A stretch of 64,000 nt of DNA from Sporopachydermia quercuum (GCA_001599295.1 BCGN01000001.1:1302001-1366000), one strand, 5' to 3'. Positions 34,123 through 45,411 are shown, counted from the stretch's first letter. The notes: generated by a model from the sequence alone, not told the origin. Numbers and translations: made by a program.

Positions 34123-35074
34123 ATGAGCAGTAATTCGAATAGCGAAGCTGAATCTAGAAAAGAAGGAGAAGCTCCAACAAGGTCTAGACTATCTATCAGA
34201 GGCTCCTCGAAGATTGTATCCGAATTCTTCGGTATGTTAGTAGTAATGGAGCTAGCCACTTCTATATATGCCTCTGGGAAGGAATAAAAAAGAATTGGTT
34301 TCATTTTTATTTTTATTTACTAACAGCATTATCAAATAGAATACAGTATCAATTCAATCTTGTATCAAAGAGGTATATACCCCCCAGATGATTTTCAGAT
34401 TGTGAAGAAGTATGGATTAAACCTTTTGGTGACTGTTGATGATGAAGTTAAAGCATATATTAGAAGGATAATGTCTCAATTGCACAGTAAGTATTATAAT
34501 CTGATAGCACTGGGGTAGCGGCAAAAAATGGTGAAGTAAAGTGGCTAAACCTTTTAGATAATTGTTTAACTGAGGACTAACATTTATACAACTAGAATGG
34601 GTCGTTGGGGGACAAATATCAAGGTTGGTTGTTGTGATAACTGATCGTGATACCACAGAAGTAGTTGAAAGATGGCAGTTCGACGTGGAAGTGATAGTTG
34701 AAGATGATAAAACGTCGGAGAATAAAGAAAACATAGCTACTACGAACACAGCACAACCAACAATGAAAGCCAATAATACGAAGGTATCACAAGATAAAAC
34801 ACTACCTGAGATTCAAGCTGAAATTAGAGCCATAATTCGTCAAATCACAGCATCAGTCACATTTCTACCAGAATTACAAGGTGGTCACTTGAGTTATACA
34901 TTTAACGTACTTGTATACGCTGATAAAGATGCCAAAGTTCCTAGTGAATGGATTGATTCAGATCCCAAGGAAATCACAGGAAGTATAAGTGAACAAGTAA
35001 AGCTAAGAAGTTTTACCACTAATAATCATAAGGTCGATACATTAGTGTCTTACCGAATGAACGACGCGTATTGA
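34123..35074 (+). CDS. MAD2: Spindle-checkpoint protein MAD2 (HORMA), three exons
   Basis: HORMA-domain protein that binds Mad1 and Cdc20 and blocks the anaphase-promoting complex until kinetochores attach. Exons are 34123-34231, 34340-34486 and 34596-35074, giving 244 residues, longer than the usual 195-205. The core is clear: [27 protein letters not shown], the VVERWQFDVEV strand, AIIRQITASVTFLPEL (the characteristic helix) and YADKDAKVPSEW of the mobile C-terminal 'seat belt'. The extra length is a charged N-terminal extension of about 22 residues and a polar insertion (near residues 130-160, ENKENIATTNTAQPT) in the loop before the RQITASVTFLPEL helix. Introns are 34232-34339 (GTATGT) and 34487-34595 (GTAAGT, branch GACTAAC). 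The start is the ATG at 34123. Confidence 0.93.
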
Positions 35075-35483
35075 GTGATATATTAATTGGTAGTTAGTTT
35101 TAGCTAGTTGAAACAATTTTCTATGTTCTCTTTCTTTAGTTATGTATAAGATTAATTCTATTTGGTACCTGGTAAGCATGGATCATGTGGTTAGTTTGTA
35201 TCTATCGTATCCTACGGTTTGTAAGTTTAAAACAACAAAGTAATTTTTTAGTTTGGATTTCTTATTTAGAAGAACTTTTATACACGATATCAGCAAACTA
35301 AGCGCCTGTGGTATGGAATAATATGTAAAACACAAGCCTTAAAATAATCTGACAAACTATCTGTGATTCAATGGTATGACATAACAGAAAGTCAAGAAAA
35401 CAGAAAGGTATATATATATATGTAGTTAAGAATTGTTGAACGAACTTTGCTCCATATTATAAAGTAGGAAATCATAAAATGCT
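35075..35483. other. Convergent spacer: MAD2 and KAR2 3' regions
   Basis: 409 bp, AT-rich, with a (TA)n run near 35412. No additional gene seen. Confidence 0.4.
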
Positions 35484-37517
35484 TTACAACTCATCATGGT
35501 CGAAATCAAATTCGAAATCTTCATCATCATCATCATCAGCACCAGTATCACCATCACCACCTGCACTACCATACATCTTGGAAGTGATAGGATAGGCAAC
35601 TTGGCTCAACTTTTCTTTTTGTTCTTCAATTTCTTCAGCGGTAGCACTATCAGCATTGTCTTCAATCCACTCCAAAGTATCCTTGACAGCATCCAAAAGA
35701 ACTTCCTTGTCATCGTCAGAAATATGTCCCCCAAATCCTTCCGGATCATTGACCTGATTCTTCAAAGACATGGCATAGTTCTCCAAACCATTCTTAGCTT
35801 CGATTTTTGCTCTTAATTGAGCATCTTCTTCGGCATATTTTTCAGCTTCAGCAACCATTCTGTCAATATCCTCTTGAGATAATCTACCCTTGTCGTTCTT
35901 GATAGTAATAGATTCAGACTTACCAGTTCCCTTGTCAGTAGCGGCAACCTTCAAAATTCCGTTAGCATCAAGTTCAAATGTAACTTCAATTTGAGGGACA
36001 CCTCTTGGGGCAGGTGGGATACCGTTTAATTCGAATTTACCTAATAAGTTGTTATCCTTAGCTAAAGTTCTTTCACCTTCAAAGACTTGAATCAAAACAG
36101 TAGCTTGGTTATCAGCAGCTGTGGAGAAAATTTGGGACTTTCTGGTAGGAATAGCACTGTTTCTGTTGATTAACTTAGTCATGATACCACCTGTAGTTTC
36201 AATGCCTAAAGTCAGAGGATTAACATCAATGAGAACAATGTCATCTACACCTTCTTCTCCAGAAAGAACACCTGCCTGAACAGCAGCACCATAAGCAACA
36301 GCTTCATCAGGATTGATACCCTTACTGGCCTTCTTTCCATCAAAAAACTTCTCTAATAGTTCTTGTACCTTGGGAATTCTGGTAGAACCACCAACCAACA
36401 CAATATCATCAATATCAGATTTCTTTAAACCAGCATCCTTCAGAACTTGTTCAACTGGTTTCAAGGTATTTCTGAACATATCCATATTCAGTTCCTCAAA
36501 CTTAGCTCTGGTTAGAGTTTCACTGAAATCAACACCATCGAACAAGGAGTCAATCTCAATTCTCGTTGACATTTGTGATGACAGAGTTCTCTTTGCCTTT
36601 TCAGCTTCTCTCTTTAGCTTACCTAGGGCCTTGGGATTTCCTGTGATATCAGCATCGTACTTCTTTTGGATCAATTTAGTGAAATATCTGACAATCTTGT
36701 AATCGAAATCTTCACCACCTAAATGAGTATCACCAGCAGTTGCTAAGACTTCAAAAACACCACCTTCAATAGAGAGAAGGGAGACATCGAAAGTACCACC
36801 ACCTAAATCGTAAACGATAATTTGCTTTTCGCCATCAGTCTTGTCCAATCCGTAGGCGATAGCAGCAGCAGTTGGTTCATTAACGATTCTCAAAACGTTC
36901 AAACCAGCAATCACACCAGCGTCTTTAGTGGCTTGTCTTTGAGCATCGTTGAAGTAAGCAGGAACGGTAACAACAGCATGGGTAACTTTCTTTCCTAGAT
37001 AGTCTTCAGCAATTTGCTTCATCTTACCGAGAACCATACCAGAAATTTCTTCAGGAGTAAATTGTTTAACATCTTCATTTACTTCTACTTCAACCACGGG
37101 TCTGTTGTCCTTGTTGACAACCTTGAAAGGATAATGCTTGATATCTTTTTGAACAGTCTTGTCATCATATTTCAGACCGATCAGTCTCTTGATATCAAAA
37201 ACTGTATTATGAGGATTGGTGGCAGCTTGATTCTTAGCAGCATCACCCACTAACCTTTCACCTGGAACAAATGCAACATATGAAGGAGTAATTCTGTTAC
37301 CTTGGTCATTTGCTAAAATTTCCACTCTACCATTCTTCATAACACCCACACATGAGTATGTAGTACCGAGATCGATACCAATAACTGTACCATACTCTTC
37401 AACATCATCAGCTTGAACAAGTGCTCCGTGTCCTGATTGATAAAATGGGAAAGCTACTAATGTCAACAGCACCACAACCAATGAGAATGGCAAGAAAAAT
37501 CGTGATAATCGTGCCAT
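35484..37517 (-). CDS. KAR2: ER Hsp70 chaperone BiP, KAR2
   Basis: Lumenal Hsp70 for translocation, folding and ER quality control, and a sensor-linked target of the unfolded protein response. From the ATG at 37517 the protein has 677 residues (S. cerevisiae 682). [23 protein letters not shown] is a signal peptide. The ATPase domain has [17 protein letters not shown], the [16 protein letters not shown] linker region, [14 protein letters not shown] and [14 protein letters not shown]. The substrate-binding domain follows ([14 protein letters not shown], then [18 protein letters not shown]). The C-terminus ends in an acidic run and HDEL, the S. cerevisiae-type ER retrieval signal. An in-frame ATG nine codons upstream (37544) would put polar residues ahead of the signal peptide, so I prefer 37517. 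Codon bias is strong, as expected for an abundant protein. No intron. Confidence 0.97.
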   Translation of the reverse strand: MARLSRFFLPFSLVVVLLTLVAFPFYQSGHGALVQADDVEEYGTVIGIDLGTTYSCVGVMKNGRVEILANDQGNRITPSYVAFVPGERLVGDAAKNQAATNPHNTVFDIKRLIGLKYDDKTVQKDIKHYPFKVVNKDNRPVVEVEVNEDVKQFTPEEISGMVLGKMKQIAEDYLGKKVTHAVVTVPAYFNDAQRQATKDAGVIAGLNVLRIVNEPTAAAIAYGLDKTDGEKQIIVYDLGGGTFDVSLLSIEGGVFEVLATAGDTHLGGEDFDYKIVRYFTKLIQKKYDADITGNPKALGKLKREAEKAKRTLSSQMSTRIEIDSLFDGVDFSETLTRAKFEELNMDMFRNTLKPVEQVLKDAGLKKSDIDDIVLVGGSTRIPKVQELLEKFFDGKKASKGINPDEAVAYGAAVQAGVLSGEEGVDDIVLIDVNPLTLGIETTGGIMTKLINRNSAIPTRKSQIFSTAADNQATVLIQVFEGERTLAKDNNLLGKFELNGIPPAPRGVPQIEVTFELDANGILKVAATDKGTGKSESITIKNDKGRLSQEDIDRMVAEAEKYAEEDAQLRAKIEAKNGLENYAMSLKNQVNDPEGFGGHISDDDKEVLLDAVKDTLEWIEDNADSATAEEIEEQKEKLSQVAYPITSKMYGSAGGDGDTGADDDDDEDFEFDFDHDEL

Positions 37518-38964
37518 CGTGAAATAATCCTTGGGGTTATTCAATGATCAATACTTTTATAGATCGTATTGTACCTCGCCGAATCAATAAAATTACCACC
37601 CAACAACTTATTGTAATGTAATGAATTATCGATTATTAAATACTACTTCTAATAAATAATAATCGTAACCATTGAAAAAGTCAATCGTTCTAGTATCACA
37701 ATCAATCAATCAATAAAACCAGCAAGAAATTGAGATCAACTTTTATCAAATCAATATTTCAAGTGCTTCTCAGGTAGGAATCAAGTAGACGCAATACTCT
37801 TTCTTAAATATAATGGAATTTCCTAATGGACAGGTCACAGGTTTTCCACCTTTCCATTAACGTTTCCTTTAGTTTCTCTTCTCTTTCCGAAATGGCAACG
37901 TAATGGCCATCTGAGCCTAATTTGGTAATAGCGTTCGTAACGTTCGTAACGTTTAATGAGAGATGATCCGGATAGGCTATGATTGAAAAAATTTAATTTG
38001 TAAGGTGACACTCTAACTGAAAAGAAAAGATAATGACCAGTTGACATTGAATAGCGTGGTGGCTATTGTTGTGGCAATTATGCTTTATATAGATAAAATG
38101 TGTTTATGTGGTGTTCTAGTGATAAACTGGCACAAAAATAACGATAATGCTCATCTCATATCAACAAACAGCAAACAGTTGACAGGGTAGTTCTTCCTGT
38201 GCACAAAGAACTAAAATCGGGAACGTGTACTTTCAACGAAAAGACGGAAAAAATACTATTGTAAGAATACGAGAGCAGATAATTAAGTGTAGCTTTATTG
38301 ATCAAATATTGACTGAAAGATATGTGGATTGGCAAGGTAAACACAATCATTTTTGTTATCCAATTGATCTACAGACCTGTGAATAGCTAGACATCAACCA
38401 ATAAGTAAGTTAAATTAAATTTCTCCAGTTAACTACTCCATCGACGATTCTTAAGATTAGTGCAACAGAATAAACCACATCTCCTTTCTTTCATCTACTT
38501 TCTACATCAATAAGAAAGAACCTCATCGCGCGAATAACCAGTGATCTCCTATCTACCTATCTCATTCTCACGTTCTGCCTTATCGTTTTGGCTCCCAAAA
38601 CGCAACGCGTAAACGTTCTGGAACCCAATGGAAATTGAAATAATGGGGTAAACGCCAGCAAAGCAGAAACGAAAATAATATTGTACGGATGTTGGAATTC
38701 TGTGGCGTTGTACTTAGGCATAATTTGTGGTTGAATATTTATGAGATGAGACGTGATGTTGAAAGATTGCAGAAAAGTTTGTTGTAAGGAAATAGTATTG
38801 TATTCTGAGTGATCTGAGAAAGCTTTGAAAAGCATATGAATCAATAATGTGCTGAGGAATGACAAGGAGAAACAGCAATGTACTTAGCATTGTGTTCTAT
38901 GGAATGCTATAGATATAAATGGTTTCAGTTCAAATATTATTAGAATGTAACAATTTGTTGCATA
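37518..38964. other. Divergent spacer between KAR2 and TAD2
   Basis: 1.45 kb. Beyond the repeat at 37932, it has an imperfect UPRE-like heptamer TAGCGTG (38052-38058; the yeast UPRE core is CAGCGTG), a heat-shock-element-like TTCTGGAA (38616-38623) and an ACGCGT MCB-like hexamer (38605-38610). No gene or RNA identified. Confidence 0.45.
37932..37949. repeat. 9-bp tandem duplication (CGTTCGTAA) in the KAR2 upstream region
   Basis: Two exact copies of CGTTCGTAA followed by a partial third (CGTTTAA), about 415 bp upstream of the KAR2 ATG. The junctions create two AACGTT palindromes (37939-37944 and 37948-37953) with an ACGT core, as bound by bZIP factors. Whether Hac1 or another regulator uses it is inference. 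Confidence 0.6.
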
Positions 38965-39947
38965 ATGGTTGAAATACAAAGCATTAAGTGGAACAGGTCT
39001 CTTGAGCCTCATGTCGGGTTTATGAGAGAAGCACTAAGTATGGTCAGTAATGATTTGATCGGAATGGCAATATAAGGGCTGGAGACGATAATTTGTGGTT
39101 TGGAAATATTAAGGGAGTTGAATTAACAAGAATTTGGTTATTTTAGGCTGAGAGAGCTCTTGAGTTTAAAGAAGTTCCCGTTGGCTGTGTATTTGTTCTG
39201 AACGGTAGAGTAATTGCCAGAGGAATGAATGATACCAATCGATCATTATGTGTAAGTAAACTGTTGGAATGAGAATGGAGACAATGACATTGTGTGATTT
39301 CTGATAAGAGAATGTAGAATATATTAACAGAGCGTGTCAAGGGTATCAAACACGCAGAGTTTTCGGCTATTGATGAGGTTTTGAACGTGAGAAAACTACC
39401 CACAAGTTCATTCCAGGATATGGATTTATATGTTACTGTTGAGCCTTGTGTTATGTGTGCATCTGCTTTAGCACAGTTGAATATAAGGCGAGTATTTTTT
39501 GGTGCAGCCAATGATCGTTTCGGAGGAAATGGATCTGTTTTGAAAATAAATCAACCCACAAATTACGCAGCGTATCCCGGATTTCTTCGTGAGGAAGCCA
39601 TATTGCTTTTGCGGAAGTTTTATGTCAAAGAGAACACCAAAGCACCGAATCCGAGAGATAAAAAGAAAAGAATTCTGAAACAGCAAGATTTTCCAGATTT
39701 AGATTTCCGCCTTTACATCACCAAAGAAGAATTCATAACTATGTATGGAAAAGAGAATGTTGCACTTTATGACATACCTGCAGATTACTCCATCAGTCTT
39801 GACTCATTAGTTGGATGTGAGACTAATGAGTGTCAAAATGTTACAGAGCAGGATGAAAGCTGTGATGAAATTTATGATGAAGATGCAAGCAATAGGAAGA
39901 GACGAAGGAATGGTCAAGGAGCATCCGATGGAAACAAAAGAGATTAG
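38965..39947 (+). CDS. TAD2: tRNA adenosine-34 deaminase catalytic subunit TAD2, three exons
   Basis: Catalytic subunit of the Tad2-Tad3 enzyme that converts A34 to inosine in tRNA anticodons, an essential step in decoding. Exons are 38965-39042, 39147-39251 and 39342-39947, giving 262 residues (S. cerevisiae 250). Zinc-site motifs are HAEFSAID (His near 65, catalytic Glu near 67) and PCVMC (about 96-100). GMNDTNRSLC-GIKHAEF joins exons 2 and 3 exactly as in yeast Tad2. RVFFGAANDRFGGNGSVL and the C-terminal LRREAI-like FLREEAILLLRKFYVKEN also match. Intron 1 (39043-39146) begins with non-consensus GTCAGT. Intron 2 (39252-39341) begins GTAAGT and has TATTAAC; I place its end at CAAG/GGT, skipping two AGs within five bases of the branch point. 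The C-terminus is acidic then lysine/arginine-rich. Confidence 0.92.
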
Positions 39948-40168
39948 ATTTAGGATTCTTAAAACTGCAATTAAGCAAAACTTTGAGTATGAGACATGCT
40001 TCTATACCATGTAGGAAACGTACTAATAATACTTTACTATCAAAAGAGAGATTCGTTATATTTCCCAGAAGGCTGAAATGACTAAACATAATAACATCAA
40101 ACGAAACCGAGCGCAAACGTTTGTAAAATATCATGACTATTTCGTAAAATCCCATCTCACCCCACAAT

Positions 40169-41560
40169 TTAAGAGAGCTCTGCCTCAACCTTCTCCCAAT
40201 CTGATATGACATTTTCAAAGAATTTTATGTGGCTATCAGCTAAATCTCCAAGTGTATCTTTCATTTCTAACGCCTTAATTGTATCGAAATACTGTATCTC
40301 GTGATAAGTTTGATCTTCAAACGCATCAACTGTCTTTTTAGCGTTCTCAACTTCCACTGTTAGATGGCTTATCTTGCCTTCAAGTTTATTTAGACGGTCC
40401 TTTCTAGATTGCTCATGATCGACACCTCTTAAATCTTCGACCTTCATTCTAAGGAAGTTGGAGCCTCCACCTGATTGTAATGAAGATTTATCATGAGCTG
40501 CTTTGGCCAGATAATCAGACAAAGCTTCATAATCAATTTGCTTTTGATCCTTCTGCTTCAATAACATCTTTAATGATCCAACATAGTATTCCATATCTTT
40601 TAGTGACACCATATAGTTATTATCAATTTGCTCTTTCAGTTCCCCAAAGCCCTTTGATAATTTTGATAATCCCTCAGAGAACGCAACGAACTCTTTATTC
40701 AATCTAGGTTCAAGATCTGCGAGTTTGAGTATGTGGTTAGCAAAATCTTTATAGTCAGATTCCAATTCTCCTTCTCTTCTGACTACTTTAGTGAATATCT
40801 TCTCTAAACCACTAAGATTATCATCTAATTTGTCAGCCTTTTCTTTCACTTCGACAAACTCTTTAGATTGAACATGAGCCTTTTTGAATGCATTCATGAA
40901 TGAATCTGAGATACTGTCAACAACACTCGGTTCAGCAGCTGTAACTTGATGTCGGATAGTGACAGACTTCTTGAATGAATTCCAATCTGTACTTTCTAAA
41001 AAGGTATGATAAACATTTGACCTTTTCAACACAGGGTGATTAGATATTCTAGACAAAAATCTGTTTAAAGAGTTAGCCCTTTTGCTCGTAAACTCTTTAC
41101 CAAATCGATCCCCAGTAATGTATTCTAATCTTTGCTTATCGGGTAAAGGGGGAACAGCACAAGCGGGAAAATCTGTGAGAAGGGCTTGATATAGGAAATA
41201 AAAATCAGAAAATCTTCTTCTAATACGTAATGAAGATGTTTGAAATACTGGTGAATTGCTCTCTGTCACGATTAAGTATGAAACAAATGCGTTAGGTCCA
41301 TCTTGTTCTTTCTGTGGGTCAGAAACCACAGACCGGATATAAATGTTATCAACTCTTCTACCTTCAGTATCTCCTAGCGAAATAGCTTTATTTTCACTAG
41401 TGTCGTTCTCGTCAACTCTGCTTTTGCCCTCTGATATAGCTTGATCTTCAGTTGGTTCCTCTAAGATAGGCTGAGTACTAGCAAATGTGTCTTCTTTGTT
41501 CCCATCACCGGTTTCTTCTTTTCTGTCCCAAGTGACAGACGAAAAATCACTTTCTGACAT
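40169..41560 (-). CDS. SNX4: Sorting nexin SNX4 / ATG24 (PX-BAR)
   Basis: Endosomal PX-BAR protein for recycling of the SNARE Snc1 and for selective autophagy. The protein has 463 residues (S. cerevisiae Snx4 423) and no intron. The first 75 residues are acidic and disordered. The PX domain follows (about 75-195): RRVDNIYIRSVVSDP, RIRRRFSDFYFLYQALL with the basic phosphoinositide-binding pocket, CAVPPLPDKQRLEY, and KRANSLNRFLSRISNHPVL. The BAR-type helical region occupies about 215-463 (KFVEVKEKADKLDDNLSGLEKIFTKV; RLNKLEGKISHLTVEVENAKK; FFENVISDWEKVEAEL at the end). Length, order and the SDWEKVEAEL-type terminus suit Snx4 rather than Snx41, Snx42 or Mvp1. Confidence 0.93.
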   Translation of the reverse strand: MSESDFSSVTWDRKEETGDGNKEDTFASTQPILEEPTEDQAISEGKSRVDENDTSENKAISLGDTEGRRVDNIYIRSVVSDPQKEQDGPNAFVSYLIVTESNSPVFQTSSLRIRRRFSDFYFLYQALLTDFPACAVPPLPDKQRLEYITGDRFGKEFTSKRANSLNRFLSRISNHPVLKRSNVYHTFLESTDWNSFKKSVTIRHQVTAAEPSVVDSISDSFMNAFKKAHVQSKEFVEVKEKADKLDDNLSGLEKIFTKVVRREGELESDYKDFANHILKLADLEPRLNKEFVAFSEGLSKLSKGFGELKEQIDNNYMVSLKDMEYYVGSLKMLLKQKDQKQIDYEALSDYLAKAAHDKSSLQSGGGSNFLRMKVEDLRGVDHEQSRKDRLNKLEGKISHLTVEVENAKKTVDAFEDQTYHEIQYFDTIKALEMKDTLGDLADSHIKFFENVISDWEKVEAELS

Positions 41561-42435
41561 TTATGTCAATAAATAAATTAGTTTAACAATAGCTGCAGTT
41601 CTTCAACTGAATAAATGAATCTTCGCTATATAATCACACTTAACAAACTGCCGTTGAAAATCTCCGACTTGAACTCCGATAAGCCCTTATCAATGTCTCT
41701 TCAACTCAATGCGTAATTAATTATCCTTTACTTTCTGCTTAAGACACACTCATCCACTATCAAATACCATCAAGTAGTCACCAATATATCATATCAAATT
41801 TGAAATTTCTCTGCTATAAATTACTTGCAAGCAATCCTGGTTCAGGTAATGAGTTTCCTTAAACAACAAACAAGCAAGCTCACCACTTACATTAATCAGC
41901 TATCTTCACACTTCTGTAGTCTTCCCCTCCCATCCTGTCAATTGCCGCAAATGAGATGATGAAGGGCGAAACAACACGAGAGGAGATGCGATGCATTTGA
42001 GGTGAATGGGTGGTTTGTATCCAAATGATTATTACATCATCAAGCAATGCATAGGGAAAAGTTTAAGAGTCACATGACTCAAAATGATGAACGCGAACCA
42101 ACCCTTCAATGATTTGAAATATAAATAATGGAAAGCGGTAGTTCCGCAAAAAACAAATAAACAGGTCATACCTATCGTCGAACAGCTCTTACAATTCCTA
42201 ATAAGCAATACGTATACAAACGGAGTAGTTGATTTAAGGAGCATTAGTGGAAGGCGCAATCTAAGCGTCATTCTTTCATAAGTTGTAACGTCTACTATTC
42301 TGTTTATTCAATACGCGTCCTATATAACTGATCTGAGTAATAAGTTTACTATAGGTATTTGAAAGTTGGAAGACAGAAACGAACACTAATTAAATTATAT
42401 TGAGAATAACATTGGTCAATAAGACTCTATCAACA
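41561..42435. other. Divergent spacer between SNX4 and RTT107
   Basis: 875 bp. A leftward frame at 42032-42271 has no recognisable features. I see no RNA gene or repeat. Confidence 0.4.
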
Positions 42436-45411
42436 ATGAGTTTACAACCTGCTCATCATAAAAGCAAAGCCATAGTTGAAGGCACGAAACTCACACAGGT
42501 GAAAGAGCACCTGTTTTCTGACTTCATTTTCCATATAATCGAATCAAGAGACTTGGTCATTGACGAAATAGAAACTCTAGAGAAACTACTTCGCCTTAAC
42601 GGAGCAATAGAAGTTATCATATCAAGAGAATCCGTGTCTCAGCGAATTGCAAATGGAGCTAGAATCGATTTCAGAACTGTATCACATATAATCGCTAGTA
42701 ATATCGATTTCCCGGAATATGACGAGGCAAACGAATTGATGATTCCAGTGATTAAACCCCAATGGGTCACTGATAGCGTTGAACGTCATAGATTATGCGC
42801 ATTCAGACCTTATTCTCCCGATCCAAGATTTATTTTCTCTTCTGTATTCATCACCTGTATAGGCATACCCGATGGTGATAAAGACGCTATATATAGTGGG
42901 GTACGAGCTTTAGGTGGTCAATGGTCGGATTCGTTGACCAAGTTCACTACTCATATAGTTGCATTAGATGCCAATGAAAATGCGTGTAAATTTGCTTTAT
43001 CGCGAAATGAAACACTGGAAGAGCAAGAGAAGGTGAAAATCGTTCTACCCCATTGGATAGATGATTGCTTCAAACTAAGGAGAAAAATTGATGAAGTTCC
43101 TTATATGTTACCTAATCCTCCTTTACTTCATTTGCATTCTGTCAAATCCCGACTACGGGAGACTGTTGATCCAAAAATTGGTTCTAATTTAGATGTGTTG
43201 ATGAAACTAGATATCGGCTCTGATTATCATAAGGAATCCAAGTTTCCCAAACTACCAGATTTTCCTGAAGGTATTGAACCTTTCCTTAATGGCAGAAGAT
43301 TTTTCTTTGGAACAGATATAAATGTATCAATGCATATGAGAAGATCGCTAGAAGACGCAATTATATGTGCAGGAGGTCAAGTGGTTTGCTCAAATAACAG
43401 CACTTTCAATAAAAGCAACAAACATTGGCTGAAATCTTCTAATTGTGATGCTTATGTTGGTCAATGGAGGGAAGGCGAAGAATATGTCACTGCCTCTAGA
43501 AACAAGCTTTTTGTTGGCAATCTTAACTGGATTTATTGGATGTGTGCCCATAATCAATGGTCTGCTCCACATAAAAGATTACTACATTATCCTTATGTTA
43601 AGGGAGGTATGCCAGGAATGCAAGATTTACAAATAGCTACCGCAAATTTCTCATCTGATGCAAGATACTATCTTTACAAGTTAATTGAAGCTATGGGAGG
43701 TAGTTTTACTCGTACTTTAACCAAATCAAATACTCATCTAATATGTGCAAGAAAGTATGGTAAGAAATACGAGTTTGCTGAAAAATGGGGAGTGAAAGTT
43801 ATTAATCATTTATGGATTGAGGAGTCTTATGCTAATTGGTTTTTCCAAGATCCTTCAAAGCCTCGGTATCTACATTTCCCAAAACTTACTAATTTATCAG
43901 AGGTCGTTGGTCAAACCCAACATAATTTGCAGGTATTGAGAAAGTTCTATACAACATCAAACGAAGCCAACGATTTATCAGATGTAAGTGTTGTTCTGGA
44001 TAGTCAAGATGAGCCAGAGGATAATACTGAGAATGAATTATCTCTTCCTGTCTCAACGCATAAGGCTACATCACCTTTAAGGCCATTCAATAACAGTAAA
44101 ACTACGAACAAAGAAAACGTACCTAAATTAAAACAAAAATGTGATGTTTCTAATGCCAAACAATCTGTAGAAGTGAATGAGACTATTTCTACTACTAATA
44201 AGAAATTATCTTCAAACTTCAGCACTTCGATCACTCCTCTTCAACCGAATAATAAACATGAAAACCTTCCAAGGAACCTAACTCCTTCAGCTAATGATGA
44301 TACTTCTTCAACACCACGAGTTGGCAAAAATCCCCTGAGAAAAGCCAGAGCAGCTGCTGAGGAGAAACTGCATAATAATATCCAAGATCTGAACTTGTTC
44401 TCCAAACAGCTGAAAGGCCATCATGGTCATATTAGAAGTGACGATATGCCTTTATTACCGTTTGAAATAAAAGAAAAAGAGAAGGCAAAGGCGAAGAAAC
44501 AACTGAAAAAGGAAACAGCAACTAATAATGAAGTAAAGGCAAGCGAAGGAACATCTGTTGAGCCAGAATGTGATTTGGAGAATAATGAGAAAGAAAACAC
44601 AACTAAAGCTAAATCAGGAAGGAAAAGGAAGAGTGACACTATCAAGACAGAAGATAAGAAGAAGCAAAAGACTGAAAGCCCTGTTTCAAATGATAAATAC
44701 TTTGGTAGAATGTCTCTTCTTATCACTGGATATGAAGGAATTATTAGTCGTGTTCATACTAAATTAATGTCAGAATTAGGTATAAAGATAGTATCTAAAG
44801 TTGAACAATGTTCACATTTAGTTGCACCTCGGATTCTCCGAACTGAGAAATTTCTCTGTGCTTTAGCTTTTGCTCCTGATATTCTGAGTACTAAGTTCTT
44901 ATCTACTCTATTTAATATATTCAATGATAATGACAATGAGGTTGAATCTGTTGTCAAGGAATTAGATAAACGATTGCTCAAGAGTAATTTGCTAAAGGAA
45001 TTTGCTATTACTGACAATGAAAATGAGAAGGAGTTGAATTTGAAGATAGGGGAGACGGTTGAACGTGCTAAAAAACTTGCTGGAAGTAAAAAGAAGTTGT
45101 TTGATGGCTACACTTTCAATGTGACTCCTGGGGTTCCTGGTGGGTTTGCTGTTGTACAGCATATCATAAAAACACATGGCGGTGAAGCCTTCAAAGTGAA
45201 AACCTCAGTAAGCACGAAATTCGAATCATGTAAAAATGGTAAGTGTATTATGATCTCAAAGCCTAAAGATAGAGCATATTATGATAGTTTCAAAGCTACA
45301 ATGAAGGAAAAAGCCCAATCGTGTATGGTTTACGATTGGAGTTGGGTATGTAATTCTATTCTACATATGAAGGTTTTGGAAGAGAATGAATCAATAGATT
45401 TGAAACTATAG
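42436..45411 (+). CDS. RTT107: Multi-BRCT genome-stability scaffold RTT107 (ESC4)
   Basis: BRCT scaffold that binds the Slx4 and Smc5/6 complexes and phosphorylated H2A at stalled or damaged replication forks. The protein has 991 residues from MSLQPAHHK (S. cerevisiae 1,070) and no intron. Four N-terminal BRCT-like units are seen: HIIASNIDFPEY ... VIKPQWVTDSV; FITCIGIP ... IVLPHWIDDCF; FFFGTDINVSM ... FVGNLNWIYWM; and YYLYKLIEAMGGSFTRTLTKSNTHLIC ... VINHLWIEES. A disordered K/E/S/T-rich linker spans about 500-755. Two C-terminal units follow (MSLLITGYEGI; APRILRTEKFLCALAF, a diagnostic Rtt107 stretch; VYDWSWVCNSIL). Each unit has the expected C-terminal tryptophan. The closest alternative, Brc1-type naming in fission yeast, refers to the same family. 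Confidence 0.9.
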   Translation: MSLQPAHHKSKAIVEGTKLTQVKEHLFSDFIFHIIESRDLVIDEIETLEKLLRLNGAIEVIISRESVSQRIANGARIDFRTVSHIIASNIDFPEYDEANELMIPVIKPQWVTDSVERHRLCAFRPYSPDPRFIFSSVFITCIGIPDGDKDAIYSGVRALGGQWSDSLTKFTTHIVALDANENACKFALSRNETLEEQEKVKIVLPHWIDDCFKLRRKIDEVPYMLPNPPLLHLHSVKSRLRETVDPKIGSNLDVLMKLDIGSDYHKESKFPKLPDFPEGIEPFLNGRRFFFGTDINVSMHMRRSLEDAIICAGGQVVCSNNSTFNKSNKHWLKSSNCDAYVGQWREGEEYVTASRNKLFVGNLNWIYWMCAHNQWSAPHKRLLHYPYVKGGMPGMQDLQIATANFSSDARYYLYKLIEAMGGSFTRTLTKSNTHLICARKYGKKYEFAEKWGVKVINHLWIEESYANWFFQDPSKPRYLHFPKLTNLSEVVGQTQHNLQVLRKFYTTSNEANDLSDVSVVLDSQDEPEDNTENELSLPVSTHKATSPLRPFNNSKTTNKENVPKLKQKCDVSNAKQSVEVNETISTTNKKLSSNFSTSITPLQPNNKHENLPRNLTPSANDDTSSTPRVGKNPLRKARAAAEEKLHNNIQDLNLFSKQLKGHHGHIRSDDMPLLPFEIKEKEKAKAKKQLKKETATNNEVKASEGTSVEPECDLENNEKENTTKAKSGRKRKSDTIKTEDKKKQKTESPVSNDKYFGRMSLLITGYEGIISRVHTKLMSELGIKIVSKVEQCSHLVAPRILRTEKFLCALAFAPDILSTKFLSTLFNIFNDNDNEVESVVKELDKRLLKSNLLKEFAITDNENEKELNLKIGETVERAKKLAGSKKKLFDGYTFNVTPGVPGGFAVVQHIIKTHGGEAFKVKTSVSTKFESCKNGKCIMISKPKDRAYYDSFKATMKEKAQSCMVYDWSWVCNSILHMKVLEENESIDLKL

